NCBI RefSeq assembly: GCF_036345175.1
Contig: NZ_CP107780.1
Span: 9,300,001-9,364,000 of the forward strand
DNA: 64,000 nt
Direction of reading: 5' to 3'
From: Streptomyces sp. NBC_00576
Lineage (GTDB): Bacteria > Actinomycetota > Actinomycetes > Streptomycetales > Streptomycetaceae
The notes beneath the pieces were generated by a model. The model searched no databases and was not told the origin of the DNA. It saw only the letters and a program-made list of their open reading frames with translations. The translations under genes and the position numbers were made by a program. Numbering within the stretch: position 1 is the stretch's first letter; every line of letters starts with the position of its first letter. Below are positions 51,995-61,136 of the stretch, piece after piece.

Positions 51995-52054
51995 ATGGTC
52001 TACAGCAAGCAGGAAACGGCGGGCGCTCCGACGTGTTGTCACGCGGCCAGGTAA
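51995..52054 (+). CDS. 19-residue peptide with vicinal cysteines
   Basis: ATG 51995 to TAA 52052-52054 encodes 19 residues, starting VYSKQETAGAP after Met and ending TCCHAAR. AGAGGCAGAGGAAG directly precedes the ATG, an excellent ribosome-binding site, and TAA stops are rare at this GC. The Cys-Cys-His end could bind metal, take part in redox chemistry, or be a leader/attenuator for the HEAT-like gene 45 bp downstream. Too short for family assignment. Confidence 0.6.
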   Translation: MVYSKQETAGAPTCCHAAR

Positions 52055-52099
52055 AGCAAGATCCCGGTTGCGTCGACGCTTGATGTGAGGCTGTTTCCC

Positions 52100-53518
52100 A
52101 TGTTCGATCCGGTCATAGCGCCCAGCGGTACGCTGCTCGGCCTGCTCCAGAGGGGCCGCGGCGACGGCACGCTGCACGCGCTCACCGCACCGCGGGCCGA
52201 CGCGCTCGCGGCACTCAACCACTGCGTGCTCCGCGACCCCCGCCACGACTGGCAGGTGGAGAACCGCTCCCTCTACTACGCCCGTCTCTATGTCGACCTC
52301 CATGGCGAGCTCGACGAGATCGAGGCCCACCTCTTCGGCGCCGAGGACATCCTCGACACCGACGAGTCACGCACCGGGCTCGCCCTCGCGGTCCTCGGAC
52401 ACCTCGCCTCCTACGGCAGGCGGGACGCGCTCGAACTGCTGCGCAGGTACGCCGCCACGGGTACCAGCTGGGCCTGGGCGCTGGACGAACTGGCGCTCAG
52501 GGACGACGACGCGGGGCTGCGCGCCCTCGCCGCCCCGGTGCTGGCCCGCTTCGCCACCGACACGGAGGGCGAGGCGGAACTCGCGGCCGTCGTGCGGGAC
52601 GCGTTCGAGCCCCGGCCCTGGCGGTTGTGGGCCGATGATCCGCGCGAATCGATCTCCACGCGCGTGCGTGCCGCTCAGGAGACCGGCTGTTTCGACCGCT
52701 GGCAACGCCAGATGCGACCGTCCGGGCCCCGACCGGGCTGGAGTGTGCAGGCCGTCTTCGAGTGGGCCCAGCAAGGCATCGACCGCGGTGCCGTGCTTCA
52801 TGTGCCCGCCGCTCGGTGCCTGACGGCTGTGGCGGGCCCGGAGGACCGGCCCCAGATCGTGGAGGCGGCCCGCAGCGGTGGCGACGGTGCCCGGTGTACG
52901 GCCCTGCGCTATCTCGCGGACGGCAATGATCCCGATGCCCTCGATCTGATCGAGGGCGCGGTCGCCGACGGAACGACGGCCGTCGTGGAGGCCGCCGTCG
53001 ACGCATTCGAACGTATGCGCAGTATCGCCGCCGTGGATCGCGCGCGCGGGTGGGTCCACCGGCCCGACCCGCTGGGAGCCGCCGCCGGCCGGATGCTCGC
53101 CTGCCTGGGCGGCACCCGGGACAGCGACCTCGTCCTCGGCGCGATCCGGGAGGCCGTACGGGGCGAAGGACCTGACGCGCCGACCCTGTGGACCCTCGTG
53201 GACGGTGCGGGACGGCTCGGCATCGTCTGCGCGGCCCCAGTGCTCCGCCACATCTACCGCGAGACCGCCTCGTCCCATCTGCGCGGCCGGGCCGCCCGGG
53301 CCCTCGCCGCCACCGACCCCTCCTTCGCCGCGGGCTTCGCCGTCGAATGCCTGTGGGACTGCGAGGAGACCACCCGCGAGGTCGCCGCCCGGCACGCCGA
53401 GACCGGCGACGCCAGGGTCGTCGACCAGCTGCGCCGGCTCGCCGCCGACCCGGCCGAGGAGGCCGAGGTCCAGACAGCTGTACGAAGCCGGATCGGGCCC
53501 GACAGCACCGCCGTATGA
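52100..53518 (+). CDS. HEAT-repeat-like protein
   Basis: 472 residues, all alpha. Repeated helix pairs are seen in RTGLALAVLGHLASYGRRDALELLRRYA, GARCTALRYLADGNDPDALDLIEGAV and LRGRAARALAATDPSFAAGF. This is the HEAT/PBS-lyase type of scaffold. No catalytic motif was identified. ATG 52100 with GAGG nine bases upstream is chosen; GTG 52085 is in frame. Preceded by the 19-residue peptide. Confidence 0.78.
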   Translation: MFDPVIAPSGTLLGLLQRGRGDGTLHALTAPRADALAALNHCVLRDPRHDWQVENRSLYYARLYVDLHGELDEIEAHLFGAEDILDTDESRTGLALAVLGHLASYGRRDALELLRRYAATGTSWAWALDELALRDDDAGLRALAAPVLARFATDTEGEAELAAVVRDAFEPRPWRLWADDPRESISTRVRAAQETGCFDRWQRQMRPSGPRPGWSVQAVFEWAQQGIDRGAVLHVPAARCLTAVAGPEDRPQIVEAARSGGDGARCTALRYLADGNDPDALDLIEGAVADGTTAVVEAAVDAFERMRSIAAVDRARGWVHRPDPLGAAAGRMLACLGGTRDSDLVLGAIREAVRGEGPDAPTLWTLVDGAGRLGIVCAAPVLRHIYRETASSHLRGRAARALAATDPSFAAGFAVECLWDCEETTREVAARHAETGDARVVDQLRRLAADPAEEAEVQTAVRSRIGPDSTAV

Positions 53519-53657
53519 ACGGGGGATGACCCGGGGACCAGGAGTGCGTGGACGCGCGCCGACCCGCGAGGGGGCGGTGCGCAACGCTCATGGGACGTTC
53601 CCCGTCCGGAAAGATCGACGTTGACGCGGGCACGTCCAGTACGGCGACAACACCCTT

Positions 53658-54782
53658 ATGCGTGTCGTCATCGTGACCGAATCCTTTCCCCCCGATGTGA
53701 ACGGCGTGGCCCACTGCGCGCTCCAGACCGCCCGGCACCTCGTCGATAGCGGTCACGTTCCCCTCGTCGTCGCCCCGGCCACCGCCGCCGGGAACGGGCC
53801 CGACGCCTCGGCGCCGTGCCCCGTCGTCCGTGTCCCCTCCCTGCCGCTCCCGGGCTACCCCCAGGTCCGCGTCGCCCTCCCCAGCCGACGCGTCGCCGCC
53901 GCGATCACCGAGCACCGCGCGGACATCGTCCACCTGGCCAGCCCCTTCATCCTCGGCGTACGCGGCATGGCCGCCGCCGCCCGGCTCGGCATCCCCGCCG
54001 TGGCCGTCTACCAGACCGACCTGGCCGGATACGCCCGCACGTACGTCCACGCGGGTGAGGCGGCCGCCTGGCGCCGTATCCGCTCCGTCCACGCCGCCGC
54101 CGACCTCACCCTCGCGCCGTCCAGCGCGGCCCTGCACGACCTGGAGTCGCACGGCGTGCCCCGGGTGAAGCTGTGGCAGCGCGGGGTGGACACCGTGCGA
54201 TTCCGCCCCGAACACCGGGACGAGGCCATTCGCCGTGAACTCGCCCCGAACGGCGAGCTGCTCGTCGGCTACGTCGGCCGGCTCGCCCCCGAGAAACAGG
54301 TCGAACTGCTCGCCGGGGTCTGCGCGCTGGACGGCGTACGAGTCGTCGTCGTGGGCGACGGACCCAGCGAGCCGGGACTGCGCGAGCAGCTGCCGGGCGC
54401 GGTCTTCCTGGGCCGCCGTACCGGCGACGAACTCGCCCGGATCTTCGCCTCGCTGGACGTCTTCGCGCACACCGGCCCGTTCGAGACCTTCTGCCAGACC
54501 GTGCAGGAGGCCATGGCGAGCGGTGTGCCCGTCGTCGCCCCCGCCGCCGGCGGACCGCTGGACCTGGTCGCCCACGGGCGCACCGGGCTGCTGGTTCCGC
54601 CGCGCGACGCGGCCGCCGTCCGGGACGCGGTGTGGTCCCTGGCCGGCGACCCGGCGCTGCGGGCCGCGTACGGCGCCGCCGCCCGGGCCATGGTCGAGGA
54701 CCGCACCTGGGCGGCTGTCGGCGACCAGCTCGTCGGCCACTACGCCGACATCCTCACCGCGCGGACGGCGGTGGCCGCGTGA
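53658..54782 (+). CDS. GT4-family glycosyltransferase (mannosyltransferase-like)
   Basis: 374 residues, GT-B fold. The N-terminal RVVIVTESFPPDVNGVAHCA is typical of GDP-mannose-dependent MgtA/PimB-like enzymes. The donor-side motifs are LVGYVGRLAPEKQVELLAGV, VFLGRRTGDELARIFASLDV and the EX7E-type FETFCQTVQEAMASGVPVVA. Likely mannosylates a lipid or glycan at the membrane. Its stop overlaps the next glycosyltransferase start (GTGA). Confidence 0.9.
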   Translation: MRVVIVTESFPPDVNGVAHCALQTARHLVDSGHVPLVVAPATAAGNGPDASAPCPVVRVPSLPLPGYPQVRVALPSRRVAAAITEHRADIVHLASPFILGVRGMAAAARLGIPAVAVYQTDLAGYARTYVHAGEAAAWRRIRSVHAAADLTLAPSSAALHDLESHGVPRVKLWQRGVDTVRFRPEHRDEAIRRELAPNGELLVGYVGRLAPEKQVELLAGVCALDGVRVVVVGDGPSEPGLREQLPGAVFLGRRTGDELARIFASLDVFAHTGPFETFCQTVQEAMASGVPVVAPAAGGPLDLVAHGRTGLLVPPRDAAAVRDAVWSLAGDPALRAAYGAAARAMVEDRTWAAVGDQLVGHYADILTARTAVAA

Positions 54783-55990
54783 ACGCCGAGGCACCACGCG
54801 GCACGACCGCTGCGACCGGACCGCTGCGCATAGTCCGGCTGGCGAACTTCGTCGCCCCCGCCTCGGGCGGGCTGCGCACCGCGCTGCGTGAACTGGGCGC
54901 CGGTTACCGGGCCGCCGGTCACCAACCCGTACTGATCGTCCCCGGTGAGCAGGCGAGCGACCGGGACACCGAACAGGGACGCGTGATCACCCTGCCCGGC
55001 CCGCTGTTGCCCGGCACCGGCGGCTACCGCGTACTCACGGACAAGCGGCGCGTCGCCGCCCTGCTGGAGGAACTCGCGCCGGACCGCCTGGAGGTGTCCG
55101 ACCGGACGACCCTCAGGTGGACCGGCAAGTGGGCGCGCCGGGCCCGCGTCCCCGCGGTGATGGTCTCCCACGAGACCGCCGACGGCGTCCTGCGAACCTG
55201 GGGCCTGTCGGAGACCCTCTCCCGGCGCGCCGCCGACGCGCTCAACGTCCGCACGGCACACACCTACGCGCGCGTGGTGTGCACCACCGAGTTCGCCGAG
55301 CGGGAGTTCGTGCGGATCGGTGCGCGCAATGTCGTAAGGGCCCCGCTGGGCGTCGACCTGGTCCGGCGGCACCCGTCGCTGCGGGACCCGCAGTTGCGGG
55401 CCGTGCACGCGCGCGGGGACGAGGTGCTCCTGGTGATGTGCTCCCGGCTGTCCGTCGAGAAACGGCCCGGTACGGCCCTGGACGCCCTGGAGGCGCTGCT
55501 GCGGCGCGGACAGCGGGCACGGCTGGTGGTGGCCGGGGACGGGCCGCTGCGGGCCCGTATGGAGCAGCGGGCACGCGAGCGGGGGCTGCCGGTCGTCTTC
55601 CTCGGGCACGTTGCCGACCGGGCACTGCTGGGCGGGCTCCAGGCGTCCGCCGACGTGTGTCTGGCGCCCGGGCCCGCGGAGACGTTCGGTCTGGCCGCGC
55701 TGGAGGCGATGGCCTGCGGGACACCCGTGGTCGTCAGCGCGTCCTCCGCATTGCCCGAGGTGATCGGGTCCGCCGGGGCTGTCGCGGCCGACGACGGAGA
55801 GGCCTTCGCGGACGCCGTACGGCTGCTGCTGGGGCGGCCCGAGCGAGAGCGCCGCGAGAACGCACGCGCGCGGGCGGAGTGCTTCGGCTGGCCTGCCGCG
55901 GTCGAGGCGTTCCTCGCGGCACACGACGCGGTGGTGCGGTCCGCCGATGATTCGCCCGTGCGGCCCGTCGTATCGGAGGGTGTCGGATGA
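54779..55990 (+). CDS. GT4-family glycosyltransferase 2
   Basis: 403 residues. The acceptor-side N-domain IVRLANFVAPASGGLRTALR ELGAGYRAAGH precedes the donor-side domain (VMCSRLSVEKRPGTALDALE; LGHVADRALLGGLQASADVC; GPAETFGLAALEAMACGTPVVVS). GTG 54779 overlaps the previous gene and the stop overlaps the SGNH pseudogene start (ATGA), so the three genes formed one operon. Confidence 0.9.
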   Translation: MNAEAPRGTTAATGPLRIVRLANFVAPASGGLRTALRELGAGYRAAGHQPVLIVPGEQASDRDTEQGRVITLPGPLLPGTGGYRVLTDKRRVAALLEELAPDRLEVSDRTTLRWTGKWARRARVPAVMVSHETADGVLRTWGLSETLSRRAADALNVRTAHTYARVVCTTEFAEREFVRIGARNVVRAPLGVDLVRRHPSLRDPQLRAVHARGDEVLLVMCSRLSVEKRPGTALDALEALLRRGQRARLVVAGDGPLRARMEQRARERGLPVVFLGHVADRALLGGLQASADVCLAPGPAETFGLAALEAMACGTPVVVSASSALPEVIGSAGAVAADDGEAFADAVRLLLGRPERERRENARARAECFGWPAAVEAFLAAHDAVVRSADDSPVRPVVSEGVG

Positions 55991-56345
55991 GACCGCTGCG
56001 GTTCGTGGCGCTCGGCGACTCACTGACCGAGGGTGTGGGCGATCCCGTGGACGGCGGGTGGCGCGGCGGGCGGTCTCGGGCGGGGCGGGTCCGTCGGCCG
56101 CGCCGGAATGTCCCGCGCCCACCCGGTCGGCCAGCCTGCGCTGGCTGGCCACCGCGGGCACGGGCTGGGTGGCGCGTCGGTGCACCGACCTGCTGCCGCA
56201 GCTCCTGCGGCTCGCCGCCCACGAGGTTCGCCACCGCGCGCGGGGCACCAGCGCCCGCCTCGACCTGAGGGCGTCCCACGCCGTGGCGGCTGCCCTGGCC
56301 GCCCTGTCGGTGACGGAGCACCGGGCCGAGCCGGACGTGGCGTAG
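55987..56345 (+). pseudogene. SGNH/GDSL hydrolase, internally deleted and frameshifted
   Basis: Starts RPLRFVALGDSLTEGVGDPV DGGWRG, the block I catalytic Ser region of an SGNH hydrolase. After about 26 residues the frame loses all similarity. The expected C-terminus (SLRWLATAGTGWVARRCTDL LPQLLRLAAHEVRHRARGT) reappears in another frame and ends at 56345. Intact homologues are about 260 residues, so roughly 400 bp coding for blocks II-V, with the catalytic Asp/His, are missing. Junction about 56055-56120. The start still overlaps the glycosyltransferase stop. Confidence 0.8.
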
Positions 56346-56558
56346 GGCTGTCCGGCGGATCGGGTCGGCGGACGGCTACGGCACCGGACAGGCGTGGGTG
56401 AGCGCGGGTTTGGTGCGTCCTGCTGCAACGCGGAGGAGAGACCGACGTCAACCGCTCCGCGGCGGGCGACGCGGCGGGGGAGTCGAAGGGGGAGTCGGCA
56501 ACCACGGCGCCGCAGCCCCGTGTCTGCGGCATGATCCGCCGGACCGGCGCTGGGTGGC

Positions 56559-57428
56559 TCAGCGACGGCGTACGGGCACGAACCTGATCGGGGTGCCCGG
56601 CGTCGCCTGGGCTGCGGCCGGCAGGTCGGCGGTGCGTACGACGGCGATCACCGGATAGCCCCCGGTGGTCGGATGATCGGCCAGGAAGACCACCGGCCTG
56701 CCGTCCGGGGGCACCTGGACCGCGCCTAGAACCATGCCCTCACTGGGGAGCTCGCCGCCGAAGGCCCGCTCCAGGGGAGGGCCTTCCGTGCGCAGCCCGA
56801 TGCGGTTGCTCGCGGAGGACACCCGGTACGTGGACGTGGTGAAGGCTCGTAGCGCCGCCGGCGTGAACCAGTCGTCGCGCGGCCCCACGGTCACCCGGAG
56901 CACGAGTTCGGCCGGGGGCGCGGGCTGCGGAACGACGTCCACGCGCGCGTGAGCGCCGATCGCGTGCCCCAGGGGCAGTACCGCGCCGTCCGTCAGGGGT
57001 GGCGGGCCCAGACCGGACAGCAGGTCGGTGGAGCGGCTGCCGAGCACCGGCTCGACGGCGACTCCGCCGGAGACTGCCACGTATCCGCGTACTCCGGACA
57101 GGGCAGTCCCGATGTCCAGCAGCGCGCCGGCGGGTACGTGCACCGCAGCGCCCCAGGCCACCGGGCGGCCGTCCACCGTGACCGGGCAGGGGGCGCCCCC
57201 GACCGCGACGGTGACCGGGCAACGGGGGCGCAGGGTGCAGCCGTTGAGGGTGGTCTCCAGGACGGCCGCCCCGGACGGGTTGCCGACCAGCCGGTTGACG
57301 AGCGCGGCCGTGGACGCGTCCAGGGCCCCGGAGCGGGGCACCCCGAGATGGGCGTACCCGGGACGCCCCAGGTCCTGCACGGTGGTCAGCGCCCCCGCCC
57401 GTACGACGAAGAGCGCGCGATCCGTCAT
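56559..57428 (-). CDS. pxpC: 5-oxoprolinase subunit C (biotin-dependent carboxyltransferase family)
   Basis: 289 residues, KipA/AHS2 type. It opens ALFVVRAGALTTVQDLGRPG YAHLGVPRSGALD. Further motifs are NPSGAAVLETTLNGCTL, DVVPQPAPPAELVLRVTVGPRDDWF and SNRIGLRTEGPPLE, ending GYPVIAVVRTADLPAAAQAT PG. Works with PxpA and PxpB in ATP-dependent opening of 5-oxoproline to glutamate. ATG 57428 overlaps the pxpB stop. Confidence 0.93.
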   Translation of the reverse strand: MTDRALFVVRAGALTTVQDLGRPGYAHLGVPRSGALDASTAALVNRLVGNPSGAAVLETTLNGCTLRPRCPVTVAVGGAPCPVTVDGRPVAWGAAVHVPAGALLDIGTALSGVRGYVAVSGGVAVEPVLGSRSTDLLSGLGPPPLTDGAVLPLGHAIGAHARVDVVPQPAPPAELVLRVTVGPRDDWFTPAALRAFTTSTYRVSSASNRIGLRTEGPPLERAFGGELPSEGMVLGAVQVPPDGRPVVFLADHPTTGGYPVIAVVRTADLPAAAQATPGTPIRFVPVRRR

Positions 57429-58060
57429 CGTCGGCCCACCGGGACGAAACGGACCCGGGTGCCCGGCGACAGCAGCGCGGCCGGCACGCGCGCGTGGTCC
57501 CACAGGACCGCGTCGGTCGTACCGATCAGCTGCCAGCCGCCCGGCGACGACCGCGGGTACACCCCTGTGTACGGGCCCGCCAGTCCCACCGCCCCGGCCG
57601 GGACGGACGTCCGCGGGGTGGCCCGGCGCGGTACGTCGTAGCGCGCCGGGAGACCGGTGAGGTAGCCGAAGCCGGGTGCGAAACCGCAGAAGGCGACCCG
57701 GAATTCGGTGTCCGCGTGAACGCGTGCCACCGCCTCCTCGGACACGCCCCACAGGGCGGCGACGTCGGCGAGATCCGGACCGTCGTAGCGGACCGGGAGT
57801 TCGATGATGTCCTGGGTGCGGGGGAGCGCCGGTGGCACCTCGGAGGCGGTCAGTTCGGAAGCCAGCCGGACGGGGTCGGCGAGGCCGTCGAGGAGGACCG
57901 TACGGGCCGCGGGGACGATTTCCCGTACGGACAAGGTGCCCTCCGCGCGGCGGCGCAGCAGTTCCGCGTGCAGGGCCTGAGCCTCCTCGCCGGAGGACAC
58001 CTCGACCAGCAGCGCGTCGTCGCCGACAGGCAGGGCCTTCATACCGCTCGTCCCGCTCAT
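57425..58060 (-). CDS. pxpB: 5-oxoprolinase subunit B (KipI/AHS1 family)
   Basis: 211 residues. MKALPVGDDALLVEVSSG near the start, IIELPVRYDGPDLADVAALW in the middle, then the AHS1 block FCGFAPGFGYLTGLP ... VPAGAVGLAGPYTGVYPRSS PGGWQLIG. Forms the PxpBC carboxyltransferase-like pair. ATG 58060 is chosen (SGTSGMKAL); it overlaps the pxpA stop by 4 bp. Confidence 0.93.
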   Translation of the reverse strand: MSGTSGMKALPVGDDALLVEVSSGEEAQALHAELLRRRAEGTLSVREIVPAARTVLLDGLADPVRLASELTASEVPPALPRTQDIIELPVRYDGPDLADVAALWGVSEEAVARVHADTEFRVAFCGFAPGFGYLTGLPARYDVPRRATPRTSVPAGAVGLAGPYTGVYPRSSPGGWQLIGTTDAVLWDHARVPAALLSPGTRVRFVPVGRR

Positions 58061-58809
58061 ACGAAGGCCTCCACGCGGACACCCGACGCCTCGAGTCCCG
58101 CGCGAACCCGGCGGGCCAGGTCCACAGCGCCGGGCGTGTCGCCGTGGACGCACAGGGAGCGGGCGCGGATCGCGAGGGGCGTCCCGGAGCGCGACGCGAC
58201 CACGCCGGTCCGGGCGAGGGTCACGGAGCGTGCCACGACGGCCTCGGGGTCGGTCACCAGGGCCCCGTCCTGGCCGCGCGGCACGAGCGTGCCCTCCTCG
58301 GTGTACGCGCGGTCCGCGAACGCCTCAGGGACGGCCGGGAGGCCCGCTGCCTCGGCCAGCTCCAGCAGACGCGAGCCCGGCAGCCCGAGGACCGGCAGGC
58401 CTTTGTCCGCCAGGAGCACGCCGCCGATCACAGCCTCCGCCTGCTCCTTGTCGTGCACGACGCGGTTGTAGAGCGCGCCGTGCGGCTTGACGTACGACAC
58501 GCGCGTGCCCGCTGCCCGCGCGAAGACCTCCAGGGCGCCGATCTGGTAGGCCACCTCGGCCGTCAGTTCGTCGGGCGGCACGTCCATCGCGCGCCGCCCG
58601 AAGCCCGCGAGGTCGCGGTAGGAGACCTGGGCGCCGATCCGTACACCGCGTTCGGCCGCCAGTTCGCACACCCGCCGCATGGTGGGGGCGTCCCCGGCGT
58701 GGAAGCCGCAGGCCACGTTGGCGCTGGTGACGACGGACAGCAGCTGTTCGTCGTCGGTCAGCCGCCAGCGGCCGAAGCCCTCGCCGAGGTCGGCGTTGAG
58801 GTCGATCAT
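58057..58809 (-). CDS. pxpA: 5-oxoprolinase subunit A (LamB/YcsF family)
   Basis: 250 residues. Family start IDLNADLGEGFGRW, then SANVACGFHAGDAPTMRRVC, IGAQVSYRDLAGFGRR, YVKPHGALYN, AFADRAYTEEGTLVPRGQDG AL and SLCVHGDTPGAVDLARRVR. Catalytic subunit of the PxpABC complex. First of three overlapping pxp genes, 23 bp after the DUF1445 gene. Confidence 0.95.
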   Translation of the reverse strand: MIDLNADLGEGFGRWRLTDDEQLLSVVTSANVACGFHAGDAPTMRRVCELAAERGVRIGAQVSYRDLAGFGRRAMDVPPDELTAEVAYQIGALEVFARAAGTRVSYVKPHGALYNRVVHDKEQAEAVIGGVLLADKGLPVLGLPGSRLLELAEAAGLPAVPEAFADRAYTEEGTLVPRGQDGALVTDPEAVVARSVTLARTGVVASRSGTPLAIRARSLCVHGDTPGAVDLARRVRAGLEASGVRVEAFV

Positions 58810-58832
58810 CCGGGACTCCTGTCACGCTCCGG

Positions 58833-59654
58833 TCAGGCGACGCGGTACTGCTCGTCGCGGGTGTCGGTGAGGAACATCTGGCCCGGCGCGTGCGTGATGG
58901 CGAAGGGCGGGCGGGACGCCATCACCGCGGCCTGAGGGGTCACTCCACAGGCCCAGAACACCGGGATGTCGTCCGGCGCGAGGTCCACCGGATCGCCGAA
59001 GTCCGGACGGCCGAGATCATCGATGCCGAGCCCTGACGGATCGCCGCAGTGTACGGGGCTGCCGTGCACCGCCGGGAGCAGGCTGCTCTCCCGGATCGCG
59101 GCCGCCAGGTGCTTCGGCGGAACCGGGCGCATGGACACCACCATGGGACCGTGCAGCCGCCCGGCGGGCCGGCACTGGCGGTTGGTCACGTACATCGGGA
59201 CGTTGCGGCCCTGCTCGATGTGCCGGATCGGGACGCCCGCCTCGACGAGGGCCCACTCGAAGGTGAAGCTGCACCCGATGAGGAACGTCACCAGGTCGTC
59301 GCGCCAGTGGGCGAGCACGTCCGTGGGCTCCTCCACCAGCTCGCCGTCCCGCCAGATCCGGTAGCGCGGCAGGTCGGTGCGCAGGTCCGCGCCCTCGGCG
59401 AGGACGGTGGTCCAGGAGCCGGTGTCCGTGACGTCCAGGACCGGGCAGGGTTTCTGGTTGCGCTGACAGAACAGCAGCATGTCGTACGCCCAGTCGGCGG
59501 GCACCGAGATCAGGTTGGCCTGGGTGTGGCCGGCCGCGACGCCCGCCGTGGGGCCCGCCAGGCCCGCGCGGAACCGGGCTCGCGCGGATTTCGGGGTCCA
59601 CGCGTGCGCGTGCTCGTCGACGAGGGTCACGGGGCGGTCTTCTGTTCGGTTCAC
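58833..59654 (-). CDS. DUF1445 putative hydro-lyase / D-glutamate cyclase-like
   Basis: 273 residues. Motifs are SARARFRAGLAGPTAGVAAG HTQANL, FCQRNQKPCPVLDVTDTG, FLIGCSFTFEWALVEAGVPI RHIEQG, HGSPVHCGDPSGLGI and FWACGVTPQAAVM. The eukaryotic member of the family converts D-glutamate to 5-oxo-D-proline. Next to pxpABC this would feed the 5-oxoprolinase. GTG 59654 (AAGGA upstream) overlaps the transporter stop by 4 bp. Confidence 0.9.
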   Translation of the reverse strand: MNRTEDRPVTLVDEHAHAWTPKSARARFRAGLAGPTAGVAAGHTQANLISVPADWAYDMLLFCQRNQKPCPVLDVTDTGSWTTVLAEGADLRTDLPRYRIWRDGELVEEPTDVLAHWRDDLVTFLIGCSFTFEWALVEAGVPIRHIEQGRNVPMYVTNRQCRPAGRLHGPMVVSMRPVPPKHLAAAIRESSLLPAVHGSPVHCGDPSGLGIDDLGRPDFGDPVDLAPDDIPVFWACGVTPQAAVMASRPPFAITHAPGQMFLTDTRDEQYRVA

Positions 59655-60970
59655 TGGAGTTCCTTTCCGCGGGTCTCCGGCAGCCCGAGCAGTGCCAGGG
59701 CGGCGATGCCGTATCCGATCGCACCGAAGACCAGCGCGCCGCCCACGCCCCAACTGTCGGCCAGGAAGCCGACCGTGGTGGGGAAGACGGCGCCGACGGC
59801 CCGGCCTGTGTTGTAGGTGAAGCCCTGTCCCGTGCCGCGTACGGCGGTCGGGTACAGCTCGCTCAGATAGGAGCCGAAGCCGCTGAAGATCGCCGACATA
59901 CAGAACCCGAGCGGGAAACCGAGCACCAGGAGAAGGGTGTTGGAGCCGTCGGGGATGTTCGCGTAGGCGAGGATGCACAGCGCCGAGAGGACCGCGAACA
60001 GCCAGATGTTGCGCTTGCGGCCGAGCCGGTCGGTGAGGTATCCCCCGGTCAGATAGCCGATGAAGGCTCCGGAGATCAGGAACGTGAGATAGGAACCGGT
60101 GCCGACGACCGACAGTCCTCGTTCCGTCTTCAGGTAGGTGGGCACCCAGGTCGCGAGGGTGTAGTAGCCGCCCTGGACACCGGTGGACAGCAGAGCCGCG
60201 AAGATCGTGATGCGCAGCAGGCCTGGTGCCTCGGGCGTGCCGGGCCTGAAGATCTCCGCGAACGAGCCCTTCTTGGGGTTCTTCTCGCGCTCGGCGACCG
60301 CCTGGGGCGCGTCGTGCACCGAGCGCCGCACCCAGATGACCAGCAGCGCGGGCAGGGCGCCGGTCCAGAACATCACGCGCCAGGCCAGGTCGTCGTCGAG
60401 GAACGAGAAGACCGTGGTGTAGACGATCACGGCCAGTCCCCAGCCCACGGCCCAGGAACTCTGGATCGCGCCGAGCGTGCGACCGCGGTGCTTCGGGCTC
60501 GCGTACTCGGCCACCAGGATCGCGCCGACGGCCCACTCGCCGCCGAAACCGAGTCCCTGGAGGGCACGGAACACCAGCAGTGTCTCGTAGTTGGGCGCGA
60601 AGCCGCAGGCGACGGTGAAGACCGCGTACGTGATCACCGTGATCATCAGCGCCTTGACCCGGCCTATCCGGTCCGCGAGCACGCCCGCTCCGGCGCCACC
60701 GACCGCGGAGACGACCAGGGTGACGGTGGTGAACAGCCCGGTCTGGCCGCTGTTCAGACCGAAGTAGGCGGACAGCGCCACCATGCTCAGCGGCAGCGTG
60801 AAGTAGTCGTACGAGTCCAGGGCATAGCCGCCGAACGCGCCGCCGAAAGCTCGGCGACCCCGCGGGCCCAGCGCCCGCAGCCAGGCGAACGCGCCCTCGT
60901 CGACGGCGGGTTCACCCAGGCCGGGGTGGGGGTCGGCGGTCAGGGCCTGCGGTGGAGGGGTCGTGCTCAT
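59651..60970 (-). CDS. MFS transporter (metabolite:H+ symporter type)
   Basis: 439 residues with 12 helices. Motifs are GGYALDSYDYFTLPLSMVAL, GVLADRIGRVKAL and GLGFGGEWAVGAILVAEYAS PKHRGR, the signature of the AAHS/sialate-like acid symporters. ATG 60970 with GAGG close upstream is used. First gene of the leftward operon, so it probably imports 5-oxoproline, D-glutamate or a related acid (inference). Confidence 0.9.
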   Translation of the reverse strand: MSTTPPPQALTADPHPGLGEPAVDEGAFAWLRALGPRGRRAFGGAFGGYALDSYDYFTLPLSMVALSAYFGLNSGQTGLFTTVTLVVSAVGGAGAGVLADRIGRVKALMITVITYAVFTVACGFAPNYETLLVFRALQGLGFGGEWAVGAILVAEYASPKHRGRTLGAIQSSWAVGWGLAVIVYTTVFSFLDDDLAWRVMFWTGALPALLVIWVRRSVHDAPQAVAEREKNPKKGSFAEIFRPGTPEAPGLLRITIFAALLSTGVQGGYYTLATWVPTYLKTERGLSVVGTGSYLTFLISGAFIGYLTGGYLTDRLGRKRNIWLFAVLSALCILAYANIPDGSNTLLLVLGFPLGFCMSAIFSGFGSYLSELYPTAVRGTGQGFTYNTGRAVGAVFPTTVGFLADSWGVGGALVFGAIGYGIAALALLGLPETRGKELQ

Positions 60971-61069
60971 GTGCACCTCGCAGTTGAGGGACGGAGGGTG
61001 CTTCAGGGATGAGCGGTGCGGAAGAGGTCGGCACCGCGTGGATCCGACGGCGCCTGTTCAGCAAGGTAG

Positions 61070-61088
61070 AGGATCGTTGAACGATCCT
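61070..61088. promoter_or_regulatory. Perfect 19-bp palindrome, probable FCD-GntR operator
   Basis: AGGATCGTT (61070-61078), G, AACGATCCT (61080-61088). It is in the divergent spacer, 99 bp before the transporter start and 48 bp before the regulator start. Confidence 0.8.
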
Positions 61089-61136
61089 TCAATACCCGTG
61101 TTGTTTCGTTCTTGTATCTACGATTGAATTCCGGGC

